Counted from the stretch's first letter, positions 35,195 to 44,962 are shown. The stretch: 64,000 nucleotides of DNA from Dysgonomonas sp. HGC4 (GCF_001261715.1 NZ_CVRU01000017.1:18471-82470), one strand, 5' to 3'. Notes: a model not told the origin generated them from the sequence alone. A program made the numbers and translations.

Positions 35195-36469
35195 ATGGCA
35201 AAACCCGATATGCAACAGGTAAAGCAACGATTTGGAATTATAGGCAATAGTCCCGATTTGAACAGAGCTATTGATATAGCTTTGCAGGTTGCGCCCACAG
35301 ATATGTCTGTGTTGGTGACAGGAGAGAGTGGAGTCGGAAAGGAAAGTTTCCCGCAGATTATCCATCAGTTTAGTCGCCGTAAGCATGGTACTTATATCGC
35401 AGTAAACTGTGGCTCTATTCCGGAAGGAACAATCGATTCAGAGTTATTCGGGCATGAGAAAGGTTCTTTTACAGGAGCTACAGGCGAACGTAAGGGATAC
35501 TTTGAAGTTGCCAATGGAGGAACTCTATTTCTGGATGAGGTAGGGGAGCTTCCTTTATCTACTCAGGCTCGTTTGTTACGTGTTCTGGAAAGTGGAGAGT
35601 ATATGAAAGTAGGCTCTTCGAAAGTGGAGAAAACCGATGTGCGAGTAGTTGCTGCAACCAATCTGGATATGGTGACAGCTACGGCAAACGGAAGGTTTCG
35701 CGAAGATTTATATTATCGTTTAAATACTGTTCCGATTCGTGTACCAGCATTACGAGAGCGTAAGGATGATATTCCTCTACTATTCAGGAAATTTGCGAGC
35801 GAATGTGCCGAAAAATATCAAATGCCATCTATTGCTTTAACTGCTGATGCACGCGAAGTTTTGAAGAATTACAGATGGCCGGGAAATGTGCGTCAACTAA
35901 AAAATATAACAGAACAAATTTCCATTATCGAACAGGTGAGAGAAATTGGCTCTGATATATTAAAACAATATCTTCCTGCAAACGAAGTAGGTATCGTACC
36001 CATAGGGACTATCAATGCAGGCGGAACTGATAATAAGTTGTTTAATAGCGAGCGTGAAATTCTCTATCAAGTGCTTTTTGATATGAGAAAAGATATGAAT
36101 GAATTAAAGAAGGTTGTGCATGATCTGATTGCCGGTAAAGATTCTTCTCATTTAGGAAGTGAATCGGTAATTCCTACATCATCTGCATTTACTGTGATTG
36201 ATAAAGATACAAATACGAACATAACAGTTCCCGTTAAATATAATGAGAATCCATCTGTAGCCTCTCTTCCTATATCGAAAGATGCAGAGGATATAGACTC
36301 CAACGATTATGAAGAGGAAGCTGTTTCGCTTCAGGATGTGGAGAAGGATATGATTAAAAAAGCTCTAGAGCGCCATAGTGGAAAACGTAAATATGCGGCT
36401 CAGGATTTAAAAATATCGGAGCGTACATTGTATCGAAAAATCAAAGAATACAATTTAGAGAATTTATGA
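35195..36469 (+). CDS. Sigma-54 activator-type AAA+ transcription regulator without receiver domain
   Basis: DNA-binding regulator of 424 residues. The AAA+ domain starts almost at the N-terminus: Walker A GESGVGKE at 43-50, the sigma-54 contact loop GSFTGA at 90-95, Walker B LFLDEV near 111-116 and the RFREDLYYRLN arginine region near 167. A variable linker (about 285-380) leads to a C-terminal Fis-type helix-turn-helix (KRKYAAQDLKISERTLYRK). No receiver, PAS or GAF domain precedes the AAA+ part, so it may be controlled by amount or by a partner. It is translationally coupled to lptE (ATGA overlap), with a TPR-like gene and secG behind, which points to envelope biogenesis. Confidence 0.9.
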   Translation: MAKPDMQQVKQRFGIIGNSPDLNRAIDIALQVAPTDMSVLVTGESGVGKESFPQIIHQFSRRKHGTYIAVNCGSIPEGTIDSELFGHEKGSFTGATGERKGYFEVANGGTLFLDEVGELPLSTQARLLRVLESGEYMKVGSSKVEKTDVRVVAATNLDMVTATANGRFREDLYYRLNTVPIRVPALRERKDDIPLLFRKFASECAEKYQMPSIALTADAREVLKNYRWPGNVRQLKNITEQISIIEQVREIGSDILKQYLPANEVGIVPIGTINAGGTDNKLFNSEREILYQVLFDMRKDMNELKKVVHDLIAGKDSSHLGSESVIPTSSAFTVIDKDTNTNITVPVKYNENPSVASLPISKDAEDIDSNDYEEEAVSLQDVEKDMIKKALERHSGKRKYAAQDLKISERTLYRKIKEYNLENL

Positions 36470-36972
36470 GAAAACTGATTTCTTGCTTATTAATATTAGT
36501 AGTTGCTGTATCGTGTCGTATTTCGTATCAGTTTAATGGTGCATCGATTGATTATAGTAAGATAAAGACTTTAGAAATTAAAGATTTTCAGAATCAAGCC
36601 AGACTAGTATATCCTCAGTTGTCACAAGAGTTTAGTGAGCATATGAGAGATGTGTTTCTTCGAAATACAAAACTTCAGTTAGTTACAAACAGAGTTGCTG
36701 ACCTTGAGATAGAAGGAGAGATTATAGGTTATGATCTTATGCCTTTGGCCGTTCAGGATGGTCAATTTGCATCGCAAACGCGTTTGACGATGACCGTAAG
36801 AATGCGTTTTCATAATAACGTAAATCCTCAAGAGGATAAAGAGGAAACTTTCTCTGCTTATCAGAATTTCGATAGTAATAAGATGTTGACGGACATAGAG
36901 GCCGAGCTGGTAGAAGAATTGAATAAGGAGATTGTAGACCAGATATTTAATGCGACAATGGCAAATTGGTAA
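36466..36972 (+). CDS. lptE: LptE-family LPS assembly lipoprotein
   Basis: Outer-membrane lipoprotein of 168 residues, lipobox ending at C17 (VAVSC), that plugs and assembles the LptD translocon for lipopolysaccharide. The body starts RISYQFNGASIDYSKIKTLEI, the Bacteroidetes form of the family, and includes RNTKLQLVTNRVADLEIEGEI near 64-84. Start overlaps the stop of the regulator gene by four bases. lptD itself is not in the window. Confidence 0.87.
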   Translation: MRKLISCLLILVVAVSCRISYQFNGASIDYSKIKTLEIKDFQNQARLVYPQLSQEFSEHMRDVFLRNTKLQLVTNRVADLEIEGEIIGYDLMPLAVQDGQFASQTRLTMTVRMRFHNNVNPQEDKEETFSAYQNFDSNKMLTDIEAELVEELNKEIVDQIFNATMANW

Positions 36973-37003
36973 TATATATAATACCTGAAAATACGAGAAG
37001 GCT

Positions 37004-37903
37004 ATGAATATAAAGGATTTTTATGAATTGGTTGAATTGAAGAAAGAGCCAGATGCTTCTATGCTTCTTAAATTACAACTATTGACGAAAAAATACCCGT
37101 TTTTTCAAGCTGGATTATATACTTATATAAAGTGTTTGCATGTTTGCGAATCGGATAGTTTTTCCTCGGAACTAAATAGATTAGCTCCTTTTGTAATGGA
37201 TAGGAAGGCGCTGTTTTATTATGTAATGAGTGCCGAATATAAAGAATTTCAGAAACAAACGGGGCATACCCTATCCGAGAGCCGTACCAATGTGCTAATA
37301 AGCGCATTTTTTGAGACTCTGGATAACGTGGATGAACAACGAGAACTGGAGCATGCTATAATAAATTCGAGTATGGCTTCTCTTGATTACTTTTCATATC
37401 TCGAGTCCTCTGAAGATACAGCACTTGATGAGAAGGTTAATGTTGATAGTATCCCTTCGTTTTCGATAGAGGATATAGATATTCATAATAAAGGAACGGA
37501 AGAGGCTATTGTATCTGATGATATAGAGACAGAACTTGAAATTGTAGAGGAACTTGAATCTTTTGAAGATACTGTTCAACTGAAGCATCAGAGTATTATT
37601 GATAGCTTTATGACTAAAGCTCAGGATAAAGAAAGCCTGCGAATCACTTTTGATCCATCAATCGAAGATAATTTATATGATGGAGACGATGTGCCTTTAC
37701 AGGATGAAACAGAGGAGGAATTGGATGATGATTTCTTTTTTACGCAAACTCTTGCTAATATTTATATTAAACAGAAGAAATATAACCGTGCATATGAAAT
37801 TATTAAGCGTTTGAGCTTGAATTATCCCGAAAAAAATATTTACTTTGCAGACCAATTATCATTTTTAGAAAAAGTAATAAAAAATTCGAATAAAAATAAA
37901 TAA
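37004..37903 (+). CDS. Acidic TPR-like protein of the lptE-secG locus
   Basis: Soluble protein of 299 residues with no signal peptide or membrane span. The N-terminal third is helical (KKYPFFQAGLYTYIKCLH), the middle (about 140-240) is highly acidic and probably flexible, and the C-terminal 60 residues form a TPR-like helix pair (TQTLANIYIKQKKYNRAYEI). I recall similar genes between lptE and secG in other Bacteroidales, so the position is likely conserved. No function can be assigned; an adaptor or scaffolding role for envelope assembly is a guess. Confidence 0.75.
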   Translation: MNIKDFYELVELKKEPDASMLLKLQLLTKKYPFFQAGLYTYIKCLHVCESDSFSSELNRLAPFVMDRKALFYYVMSAEYKEFQKQTGHTLSESRTNVLISAFFETLDNVDEQRELEHAIINSSMASLDYFSYLESSEDTALDEKVNVDSIPSFSIEDIDIHNKGTEEAIVSDDIETELEIVEELESFEDTVQLKHQSIIDSFMTKAQDKESLRITFDPSIEDNLYDGDDVPLQDETEEELDDDFFFTQTLANIYIKQKKYNRAYEIIKRLSLNYPEKNIYFADQLSFLEKVIKNSNKNK

Positions 37904-37908
37904 AAGAT

Positions 37909-38268
37909 ATGGAAATTGTTCTTTCTATTTTGACCATTATAGTGTCTATTGTTTTGGTCTTGGTTGTTTTAGTTCAAAAATCAAAAGGTGGAGGTTTATC
38001 TTCTAATTTTTCATCGTCTAACCAATTTATGGGAGCTCCTAAAACAGCTGACGTTTTGGAAAAAACTACATGGGTTTTGGCTGGAACAGTTATTCTTTTA
38101 AGTATGGTAAGTACAAAAGTGATAACTAGCAATACTCAAAATAGACAACCACTTCAGATAGCAGCACCAGTTGATAATACTGAAACTCCTGATATGCAAT
38201 CGCCACAACCAACAGCGGTTCCTCAATTGCCACAAGCGCCAGAGTCAACTCCAGAGCCAGCTAATTAA
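37909..38268 (+). CDS. secG: Preprotein translocase subunit SecG
   Basis: Accessory subunit of the SecYEG channel, 119 residues. Two membrane spans (about 2-22 and 55-75) flank the conserved cytoplasmic loop QKSKGGGLSSNFSSSNQFMG. The C-terminal tail (about 85-119) is rich in proline, glutamine and threonine and is longer than in E. coli, which is common in Bacteroidetes. It follows the TPR-like gene by five bases and ends the operon. Confidence 0.95.
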   Translation: MEIVLSILTIIVSIVLVLVVLVQKSKGGGLSSNFSSSNQFMGAPKTADVLEKTTWVLAGTVILLSMVSTKVITSNTQNRQPLQIAAPVDNTETPDMQSPQPTAVPQLPQAPESTPEPAN

Positions 38269-38303
38269 TTTTAGTCTAAGCTAATAAGAGTCCTTAAATA
38301 TAT

Positions 38304-38347
38304 AAAGAGAAAAGCTTCGTAACTGTTGCTTTTCTCTTCTTTTTTGT
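38304..38347 (+). terminator. Terminator of secG
   Basis: Stem AAGAGAAAAGC (38305-38315) with GCTTTTCTCTT (38328-38338), 12-base loop, followed by CTTTTTTG. Confidence 0.85.
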
Positions 38348-38378
38348 TTGTAGTTGAGCGATTTAAAAAAAGGAAGAT

Positions 38379-39077
38379 ATGAGTAATTTTAGTGAAACTA
38401 ATGAAGATAGTAAACAGCGCTGGGAAACTAATGCTGATTATTGGGATTCAGTCATGGGGCAGCAATCTAACTATTTTCATTGCAATATAGTACGACCATC
38501 AGTAGAAAAACTATTAGATAGTAAAGAAAATGATCTGATTTTGGATATTGCTTGCGGTAATGGTAATTTTTCTGAGCGGTTAGCCCAATCTGGAGCTTCT
38601 GTTATTGCTTTTGATTATAGTGAAAAGCTCATTGCTCATGCTAAGAAAAGACGCGCTGATTGGTTGTCTAAAATTAGCTTTCATGTTTGTGATGCAACTG
38701 ACTATTCTCAACTATTATCATTAAGGGGAAAGCGACCTTTTGATAAGGCTGTTTCTAATATGGCAATAATGGATATCTCTGATATAGAACCATTACTAAA
38801 AGCTGTTTACGAAATGTTGAAAACAGGAGGTGTATTTGTTTTTGCTACACATCATCCTTGTTTCGAAAGACCTGAAGGGAGGTATATGACAGCTTATGCT
38901 CACGAAGATATTGCAATAGAAGGGCAGCCTGTATTGCATTACTATTATCACAGACCTTTAAATGACTTACTGCGACAATGTTTCGAAGTGGGATTTGTAA
39001 TGGATGGTTTTATAGAAGAGGTGGATAAGAATAAAGAATACCCGATCATTGCTATTGTTAGATTACGTAAAATATAA
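38379..39077 (+). CDS. Class I SAM-dependent methyltransferase
   Basis: Rossmann-fold methyltransferase of 232 residues. Motif I is LDIACGNGNFSERLA near 55-69, followed by IAFDYSEKLIAHAKKR (motif II) and SFHVCDATDY near 103 (motif III), with FATHHPCF near 163. It resembles UbiG/Methyltransf_11 family members that act on small molecules. Substrate unknown. It is preceded by the secG terminator and converges with the rRNA methyltransferase-like gene, leaving an eight-base gap. Confidence 0.82.
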   Translation: MSNFSETNEDSKQRWETNADYWDSVMGQQSNYFHCNIVRPSVEKLLDSKENDLILDIACGNGNFSERLAQSGASVIAFDYSEKLIAHAKKRRADWLSKISFHVCDATDYSQLLSLRGKRPFDKAVSNMAIMDISDIEPLLKAVYEMLKTGGVFVFATHHPCFERPEGRYMTAYAHEDIAIEGQPVLHYYYHRPLNDLLRQCFEVGFVMDGFIEEVDKNKEYPIIAIVRLRKI

Positions 39078-39085
39078 GTAATAGA

Positions 39086-39877
39086 TTAAAAACCTCGTTG
39101 TCGCATAGCCTCGAAGGTTATAACTGCCGTAGAGACTGATACATTCAGGGAGTCAATTTTACCCCTCATCGGAATTTTAATCCTACGATCAGCATTATTC
39201 AGCCAGAAGGAAGTGAGTCCATCAGCTTCTGTTCCCATAACAATTGCAGAAGGTTGTGTGTAGTTTTCTTCGTGATACCAATTTGATGCTTGTAATTCGG
39301 CTGCAAACGATTTGATCTTGTTCGCTTTTAGCCATATTAGAGCCTCGTCAGAGGAGCAAATGGCAGTGGGTACGGTAAAGATACATCCTACACTCGATCT
39401 TATTGCATTGGGATTATATATATCTGTCAATGGGTCACAAATAATTACTGCATCTACTTGCGCTGCATCAGCACTTCTAAGTATAGCCCCTAAGTTTCCG
39501 GGTTTTTCTACAGCCTCGAGTATAATAATAAAAGGATTGTCGTTCAGCTTAAGGTCTGATAAAGTATGAGACTTTGGTTTAACTAGTGTAATGAGTCCAT
39601 CCGAGCCTTCACGGTAAGCTATTTTCTCAAATACTTGTTCCGATACCTCATATTTAATATCATCACTGATAGTATTCAAAACTTGTGGATAGTCTGTTTT
39701 ATCAAATAATTCAGGACAAATAAATACCGAATCTATTACGTAACCCACAGAAAGTGCGAGGGTAAGTTCTCGTGCGCCTTCTAATATAAAAAGGTTCTGA
39801 GCTTTGCGTTCTTTAGCTTTACTCAGTTTTACTATATTTTTTATACGATTATTTTGCAGACTAGTAATTCGTTCCAT
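39086..39877 (-). CDS. TrmH/SpoU-family RNA 2'-O-methyltransferase
   Basis: SPOUT-class RNA methyltransferase of 263 residues. All three SpoU motifs are visible: EKPGNLGAILRSADA near 130-144, VMGTEADGLT near 215 and IPMRGKIDSLNVSVSTAV near 236-253. The N-terminal substrate-binding domain begins ITSLQNNRIKNIVKLSKAKERK, as in RlmB/TsnR-like proteins that modify 23S rRNA. The exact target base cannot be told from sequence. The start codon is followed in the plus direction by the terminator of the next minus-strand gene. Confidence 0.87.
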   Translation of the reverse strand: MERITSLQNNRIKNIVKLSKAKERKAQNLFILEGARELTLALSVGYVIDSVFICPELFDKTDYPQVLNTISDDIKYEVSEQVFEKIAYREGSDGLITLVKPKSHTLSDLKLNDNPFIIILEAVEKPGNLGAILRSADAAQVDAVIICDPLTDIYNPNAIRSSVGCIFTVPTAICSSDEALIWLKANKIKSFAAELQASNWYHEENYTQPSAIVMGTEADGLTSFWLNNADRRIKIPMRGKIDSLNVSVSTAVITFEAMRQRGF

Positions 39878-39944
39878 AACTAAAATAAATGAGTTGCAAA
39901 GGAATATAAATTTCTCGACCTATCCGAATAAAATAAGAAAAACA

Positions 39945-39974
39945 AAAGAGCTTGCCTTTTCGGGCAAGCTCTTT
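39945..39974 (-). terminator. Terminator of the receptor/anchor-J lipoprotein operon
   Basis: Perfect 12-bp stem (39945-39956 with 39963-39974), six-base loop, followed on the minus strand by TGTTTTTCTTATTTT. It lies 28 bases past the lipoprotein stop. Confidence 0.88.
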
Positions 39975-40002
39975 AAGTATATAGTGATTGAATTAGCTTT
40001 TC

Positions 40003-41928
40003 TTATTCAGCTTTCTCAATAGTTCCGTATTCAGATACTCTTTGGATATATTTCCATTCTTTATTTCCTACACATTGAAGAGTGTATGTCCAGTTTTCGT
40101 TAGAGTTATTACTCGAAGGATTCGAATAGATAAGTCCTGTGACTTCTGCCATTTGATCAATTCCATTTACCTGAGGTTGCGCATCAGGGTATTTAAGTGT
40201 AAGAATTAACTGCATAGCTTCAATAGTACGTTGGTCCATAAACGCAACTTTCTCCTGAATGGTTCCCGATGCTGGATATGCAGGATCTATAGATCTGTCC
40301 TTATCGCGATAGGTTATATTACCATAGTTAGCATTGAAACCGTAATAAAATTCAGAATCCCCGTAACTACTTACTAATGCTGGATTTGCTATTGCTTGAT
40401 GAGCTGCTACATAATTTACTACCATCATATAACCATCTGTTGGTTCTTTTCCCTTTTTCAAAAGGAAATGAAGAGTAGGATCGAATACCCATCCTTGGTT
40501 CGAAAGAAGGAACTGATCTGTTATTGTAAGAACGAAAGTATTGGCAGACCATGTTCCTTTAGAAAATATATATTCATCGGCATAACATGCGGTTGCAGAT
40601 GTTTTGTATACAACTGTTTTAGTGAATCCTTCTTGTGCAAAAGGAAATTTAAGTCTCAGGAATGCAGGTAAGAAGTTGGGTGCTTGTGCTGTAGTTAAGA
40701 ACTTCAGACCCATAGCATCATAATCTGCTGGCTGAAGGCTAACTACCGAGTCGGCAGCCGATTGCCATTTAGCATTTCTGTACTTGTAAGCTGTATATTG
40801 TAATTCTTTGTTTTTTACATCTATGCCCATTATCTCATCAAAGGCTCTTACATTATCTAATTGATAAGTTGTAGTTTTCTTTGGAGTTGAAGTATCATCT
40901 CCCGAATATTTGAATGAGATATGAACTTTCTTGCCCTTGTATGCTTTCAAATCTAAGGTACCCGCACTTGCCCATGTAGTGTAACCACTAGCAGGTTGAG
41001 GTATGGTAAAGCTGCTTGTAACATCTTTCCATGTTGCAGCTGTTATATTAGATTCTTTTCCATCAAAATTGTCAGAAACCTCTATTGATAAACAGCTGGC
41101 AGTAAAATTACCAACAACAATGTCGAATGTAAATTTAGGGCTATTCATTCCTGTCAAATCAATAACTTTGGTGATTAATCTAACATCATTAATTGCTTTA
41201 GTATTGTAAGACGAAACTTGAGCATAATTATTGTTAGAATATGTTCTGTTTTGCCAGCCAATAGAGCCTTTCAGGTCTTTATTAATCCAACCGTCGATAG
41301 CTACTAATACTCCCGATCCGGCATGGCTATCAAAATCTTCTTCGAAAATTTTACTTTCTACGATAGTTGTTACTGGTTCTTCTGCTGAATAATAATACTC
41401 TACATTTTTGAACATTCCTTCTTTAGGAGAAGCTACATTCTTTGTTAGAATTACAGGTATCGATTTTTCAGGAGATTTGCTAGGTGTAAAAGCTGTTACA
41501 AAATTATCACCCCAGATTAGTTTGTAATCGCTCTCTGTAACTACATAAGGAGCAGTAGATAGGTTGGTCACAACTTTGTTTCGTCCTTCTTTGAAATCGT
41601 AAGTCACTTTTACCGACGATTTAACGTCTGCCGAGTAGTACCTCGCTGCTAGCAAATAGGGCATAAGTAGTTTTGCATCAGCTGCTTCAGAAAACATCTT
41701 ATCAGCATTCAGAATTTTTGCGGTTGCCGAATCTTTTGCATTCTTATTCGCATTTAATGCCTTTACAATGGTGGCAATATCTTCCGCTGCAAACGTATAG
41801 TTTTCTTGCAATACATTTTTAGGTCTCGAAAGCTCGTCGAATCCGTCGAATCGATCGTTATAATCACAAGATGAAAATATACCTGTGAGTATTATTACCA
41901 ATAATAATATATATTTATTCATTTTCAT
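40003..41928 (-). CDS. Choice-of-anchor J domain lipoprotein
   Basis: Surface-type lipoprotein of 641 residues with a lipobox ending at C21 (IFSSC). The middle (about 195-360) is a cleaved-adhesin/choice-of-anchor-J beta-sandwich: EEDFDSHAGSGVLVAIDGW at its start and KVHISFKYSGDD near 325. The N-terminal and C-terminal parts are not recognised. It begins 13 bases after the TonB-dependent receptor, taking the place that a SusD-like binding protein has in other loci, so it probably captures the ligand for that receptor. The ligand is unknown. The gene ends at a strong terminator. Confidence 0.82.
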   Translation of the reverse strand: MKMNKYILLLVIILTGIFSSCDYNDRFDGFDELSRPKNVLQENYTFAAEDIATIVKALNANKNAKDSATAKILNADKMFSEAADAKLLMPYLLAARYYSADVKSSVKVTYDFKEGRNKVVTNLSTAPYVVTESDYKLIWGDNFVTAFTPSKSPEKSIPVILTKNVASPKEGMFKNVEYYYSAEEPVTTIVESKIFEEDFDSHAGSGVLVAIDGWINKDLKGSIGWQNRTYSNNNYAQVSSYNTKAINDVRLITKVIDLTGMNSPKFTFDIVVGNFTASCLSIEVSDNFDGKESNITAATWKDVTSSFTIPQPASGYTTWASAGTLDLKAYKGKKVHISFKYSGDDTSTPKKTTTYQLDNVRAFDEIMGIDVKNKELQYTAYKYRNAKWQSAADSVVSLQPADYDAMGLKFLTTAQAPNFLPAFLRLKFPFAQEGFTKTVVYKTSATACYADEYIFSKGTWSANTFVLTITDQFLLSNQGWVFDPTLHFLLKKGKEPTDGYMMVVNYVAAHQAIANPALVSSYGDSEFYYGFNANYGNITYRDKDRSIDPAYPASGTIQEKVAFMDQRTIEAMQLILTLKYPDAQPQVNGIDQMAEVTGLIYSNPSSNNSNENWTYTLQCVGNKEWKYIQRVSEYGTIEKAE

Positions 41929-41941
41929 TTTCTATTTCCGA

Positions 41942-44587
41942 TTAAAAATTCACTTTCAAGGTAGTAGTATATGTTCTTCCAAAACCATACATCACAGCAA
42001 CCTGTGTCCAGTCATTGTGAGTTCCCGGATTTCTAGGATTTAAATCTCTGGAATCTGAAATGTATACCTGATTTAAAGCGTTATTCACATTACCCATCAA
42101 ATTGGCATCGAAAGGTCCCATCTTGAATCGGTAATTTGCTCGTAAGTCCAATAATCCTACATCTGGCACTTTAAAAGGAGTATAGTATTTATATGTTCCG
42201 CCAATATCGGGAACTTCTATTGCATAATCAGCGTAGTTATTAGCCAAGAATGTAAAGTCTGCTCCAACAGTAAGACCATCTAATAATTTGTAGCTTGCTC
42301 CTGCAGCAAAAGTTGTTTGAGCAGAGTTACCTACTTTAACACCTTTCATGTCAATTGTGATCGGAAGTTGCTCTTCAGGAGTAATTACATTCTTTCCATC
42401 ACTTGGTTGTCCATATGCGTCATAAACTAACCCCGAAGCTTTACTATCCCATATCCAATCTCCAAGAGATACCATACCGGTTAGTTCCAGATTATGTGTT
42501 GGTTTAAACACCATATCAAGTTCTATACCTTGGTGACGTGCATCAAGTCCTCCTAGATTGACAAATGCATTCTGATCATTACCAAACGATCTAACAGAAG
42601 TTCTGTCCATCCATTTTGTGTAATACACGTTCAGGTTAGCAGTGAAGATTTTAGAGCGATATCCGTATCCAACCTCTGCCGAGAATAATTTTTCGTTGAT
42701 CGCGTTCTTATTTACAGCATTGCTGGTATGTATAGATGTAAAATAACCACCACTCATAAATGGAGCACGAGATACATATCCTGTATTAAAGAATACGTTA
42801 TGTTCTTCGCTTATGTTGTAGTTGGCTCCTCCTTTGATGTTGAATCCAAGGAAGCTTTTTACTTCCGATTTCTGATTTCCTTTGCTGTAATAGAATCTGT
42901 CAACTTTCCAATAAGTGTTGTTTGATACAGATCCAGAGATAAATACACTTAATGCATCTTTGTTATATTCTGCTTGAGAGAATACTCCTTCTTGAACAAC
43001 ATATCCTGTGTTATCACGATAGACAACATCTCCAACTTTTAATTTATCATATTTATTTACAGTGCTGTTGGGATCCTTGATATTGGCACGAGCAGGGTCA
43101 ATGTAAAATTGTCCTCCCATCAAATCAACAATCTTACCATCGTGCAAACCTGCATAATAACGTAGGTCTATACCTCCGTAAAAATTAATTTCGTCGGTAA
43201 GTTGACTTGTATAAGTTGAGATTAAACCTGTCCAGATATGGTTGTTACGAGATTCAGTTAATATAGCTTGTGAGCCATTCACATTCTCAGAGTTATCTTT
43301 TTGTAGTTTGGTGTAATCCATATAACCGGTAAGCGGATTACGGTAAGCATGGTTTAATGTCCCTGTTGCTGTTGTTGTTCCATAAAGGTTCGAATATACA
43401 GCAGAATTACCTCTCCATGCATTACCTGCTCCATCACCAATAGAAAGATAAAGTGCAGATGATAGGCTCGATTTTTCATTGATAGACCATGAGTGGTTCA
43501 ATGAAATTTGAGGTTTGTGATAACGGTTGCGGTTAGCATTTACACGTTGTCCTTGAGCATCGAATCCGTAAGTTGGATTGAATTGGTATTTATCTTTTTG
43601 TTGTTGCCATTCTGTAATCAACATTTTGTCATTATTATAACGTTGATTGTGCCATTGAGGCGATCCGAAAGCAGTGAAAGACAATTGATGATCGGCATTT
43701 ATTATCTTAGAGATATTAGCGTACCATGTATATGCTTCGAATTCCGAACCTACTACATAACCGTTACCCCAGTTCTTACCTCCAACAAAACTCATTGCCC
43801 ATCCGTTTTTGCTAAGACCTGTTGATATGCTGAAAAGAACTTTGTTATATCCGTCATTACCTAAGCTATATAATACAGATCCTCCTTTTTGAGCATCGGT
43901 CGATTTAGTAAGGATATTAATCGTTCCTCCAACTGATGGTGCAGCTATTTTAGATGCTCCAAGACCACGTTGTACTTGCAACGAGCGTGTTACGTCTGAA
44001 AGCCCAGCCCAGTTAGACCAGTAAACGCCTCCCCATTCCATGTCATTAACAGGAACGCCATTTACCATTACGGCAATATTAGCTGATTCGAATCCACGTA
44101 GAGTAATACGCGAGTCTCCGTAACCTCCACCTTGTTTAGTGGCATATACCCCCGGTGTAGATTTCAAAATTTCAGGAAATTCCTGAGAGCTTAATTTAGC
44201 TTCCAGCATTTCAGGTTCAACTACCGACATTGCTACCGGAGTTTTACGTCTGATTGCAACAGAAGATGTAACCACCACGTCTCTAAGACCTATGGAGCTA
44301 CTTTCTAATTCAACAGTACCTAAATCGCCTTTTGCATCTAGCTTTAGAGGACTGTATCCAACATAAGTGAATGTTACTTTACCTTGTAATGTTGAAACAT
44401 TTAAACTGAACGATCCGTCAAGATCTGTTGATGTTCCAACTTTGGCTCCTTCAGAATACACCGATACGCCAATTAAGGGTTCTTTGGTGTCTTTATCGAC
44501 TACTGTACCTTTTATCACATTTTGCGAAAAGGCCGAGATCGAACTAAATAAAATAGTGAAAAGCAGAAAAAGCAGTTTTCTCCTCAT
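41942..44587 (-). CDS. TonB-dependent outer-membrane receptor with carboxypeptidase-like N-terminal domain
   Basis: Outer-membrane transporter of 881 residues. A signal peptide (MRRKLLFLLFTILFSSISAFSQ) supports the start at 44587; a longer in-frame start at 44710 would bury it behind 41 extra residues. Domains: CarboxypepD_reg-like beta-sandwich (about 23-105), plug (about 110-235, with TPGVYATKQGGGYGDSRITLRG) and a 22-strand barrel ending in the aromatic TLKVNF. The plug resembles siderophore/metal receptors (FecA type) more than classical SusC. It forms an operon with a choice-of-anchor-J lipoprotein. Substrate unknown. Confidence 0.88.
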   Translation of the reverse strand: MRRKLLFLLFTILFSSISAFSQNVIKGTVVDKDTKEPLIGVSVYSEGAKVGTSTDLDGSFSLNVSTLQGKVTFTYVGYSPLKLDAKGDLGTVELESSSIGLRDVVVTSSVAIRRKTPVAMSVVEPEMLEAKLSSQEFPEILKSTPGVYATKQGGGYGDSRITLRGFESANIAVMVNGVPVNDMEWGGVYWSNWAGLSDVTRSLQVQRGLGASKIAAPSVGGTINILTKSTDAQKGGSVLYSLGNDGYNKVLFSISTGLSKNGWAMSFVGGKNWGNGYVVGSEFEAYTWYANISKIINADHQLSFTAFGSPQWHNQRYNNDKMLITEWQQQKDKYQFNPTYGFDAQGQRVNANRNRYHKPQISLNHSWSINEKSSLSSALYLSIGDGAGNAWRGNSAVYSNLYGTTTATGTLNHAYRNPLTGYMDYTKLQKDNSENVNGSQAILTESRNNHIWTGLISTYTSQLTDEINFYGGIDLRYYAGLHDGKIVDLMGGQFYIDPARANIKDPNSTVNKYDKLKVGDVVYRDNTGYVVQEGVFSQAEYNKDALSVFISGSVSNNTYWKVDRFYYSKGNQKSEVKSFLGFNIKGGANYNISEEHNVFFNTGYVSRAPFMSGGYFTSIHTSNAVNKNAINEKLFSAEVGYGYRSKIFTANLNVYYTKWMDRTSVRSFGNDQNAFVNLGGLDARHQGIELDMVFKPTHNLELTGMVSLGDWIWDSKASGLVYDAYGQPSDGKNVITPEEQLPITIDMKGVKVGNSAQTTFAAGASYKLLDGLTVGADFTFLANNYADYAIEVPDIGGTYKYYTPFKVPDVGLLDLRANYRFKMGPFDANLMGNVNNALNQVYISDSRDLNPRNPGTHNDWTQVAVMYGFGRTYTTTLKVNF

Positions 44588-44962
44588 GATAAAATTTGAT
44601 AGTTTAGGGATTATAAAAAGGAATAGATTTTCTTTACGCTGTAGGGGGGATAGCTGAGGCTTGAGTTGCTCAACTGTAAGGTTCTTATTATGTTTCCACA
44701 AGTAATTCATTCAGTAGAGATATAATGATGGGACTTGTGTTTATCCAGATTAGTTTGCAGGCAACAAGGCTTGTAGACTCGCAAAACTAGAGATCTAAAC
44801 AATAAAAAAACGCATTTGTTGGAGAGATGGCTCCACATAACGATACAGATAACTTAAATGAGTAACAAAGGTAAGGTATTTTATAGTTAATCCTGAACAA
44901 ATAATAAAATAATTACCCATACGCTAAAATAATTAACATTTCAAATGCTCGGAAATTGAGTC
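44588..44962 (-). promoter_or_regulatory. Leader region of the TonB receptor operon
   Basis: About 375 bases between rlmH and the receptor. A TACCTTTG box at 44873-44866 on the minus strand, with TTTG 24 bases upstream, is the best promoter candidate; a second -7-like TAGTTTTG lies at 44789-44782. The frame of the receptor is open through the last 123 bases of the leader, which is not unlikely by chance. No known riboswitch was recognised. Confidence 0.4.

Noticed and set aside
44588..44710. Longer N-terminus of the TonB-dependent receptor from the ATG at 44710
   Set aside because: It would place 41 polar residues before a clean signal peptide; an open stretch of this length is likely by chance.
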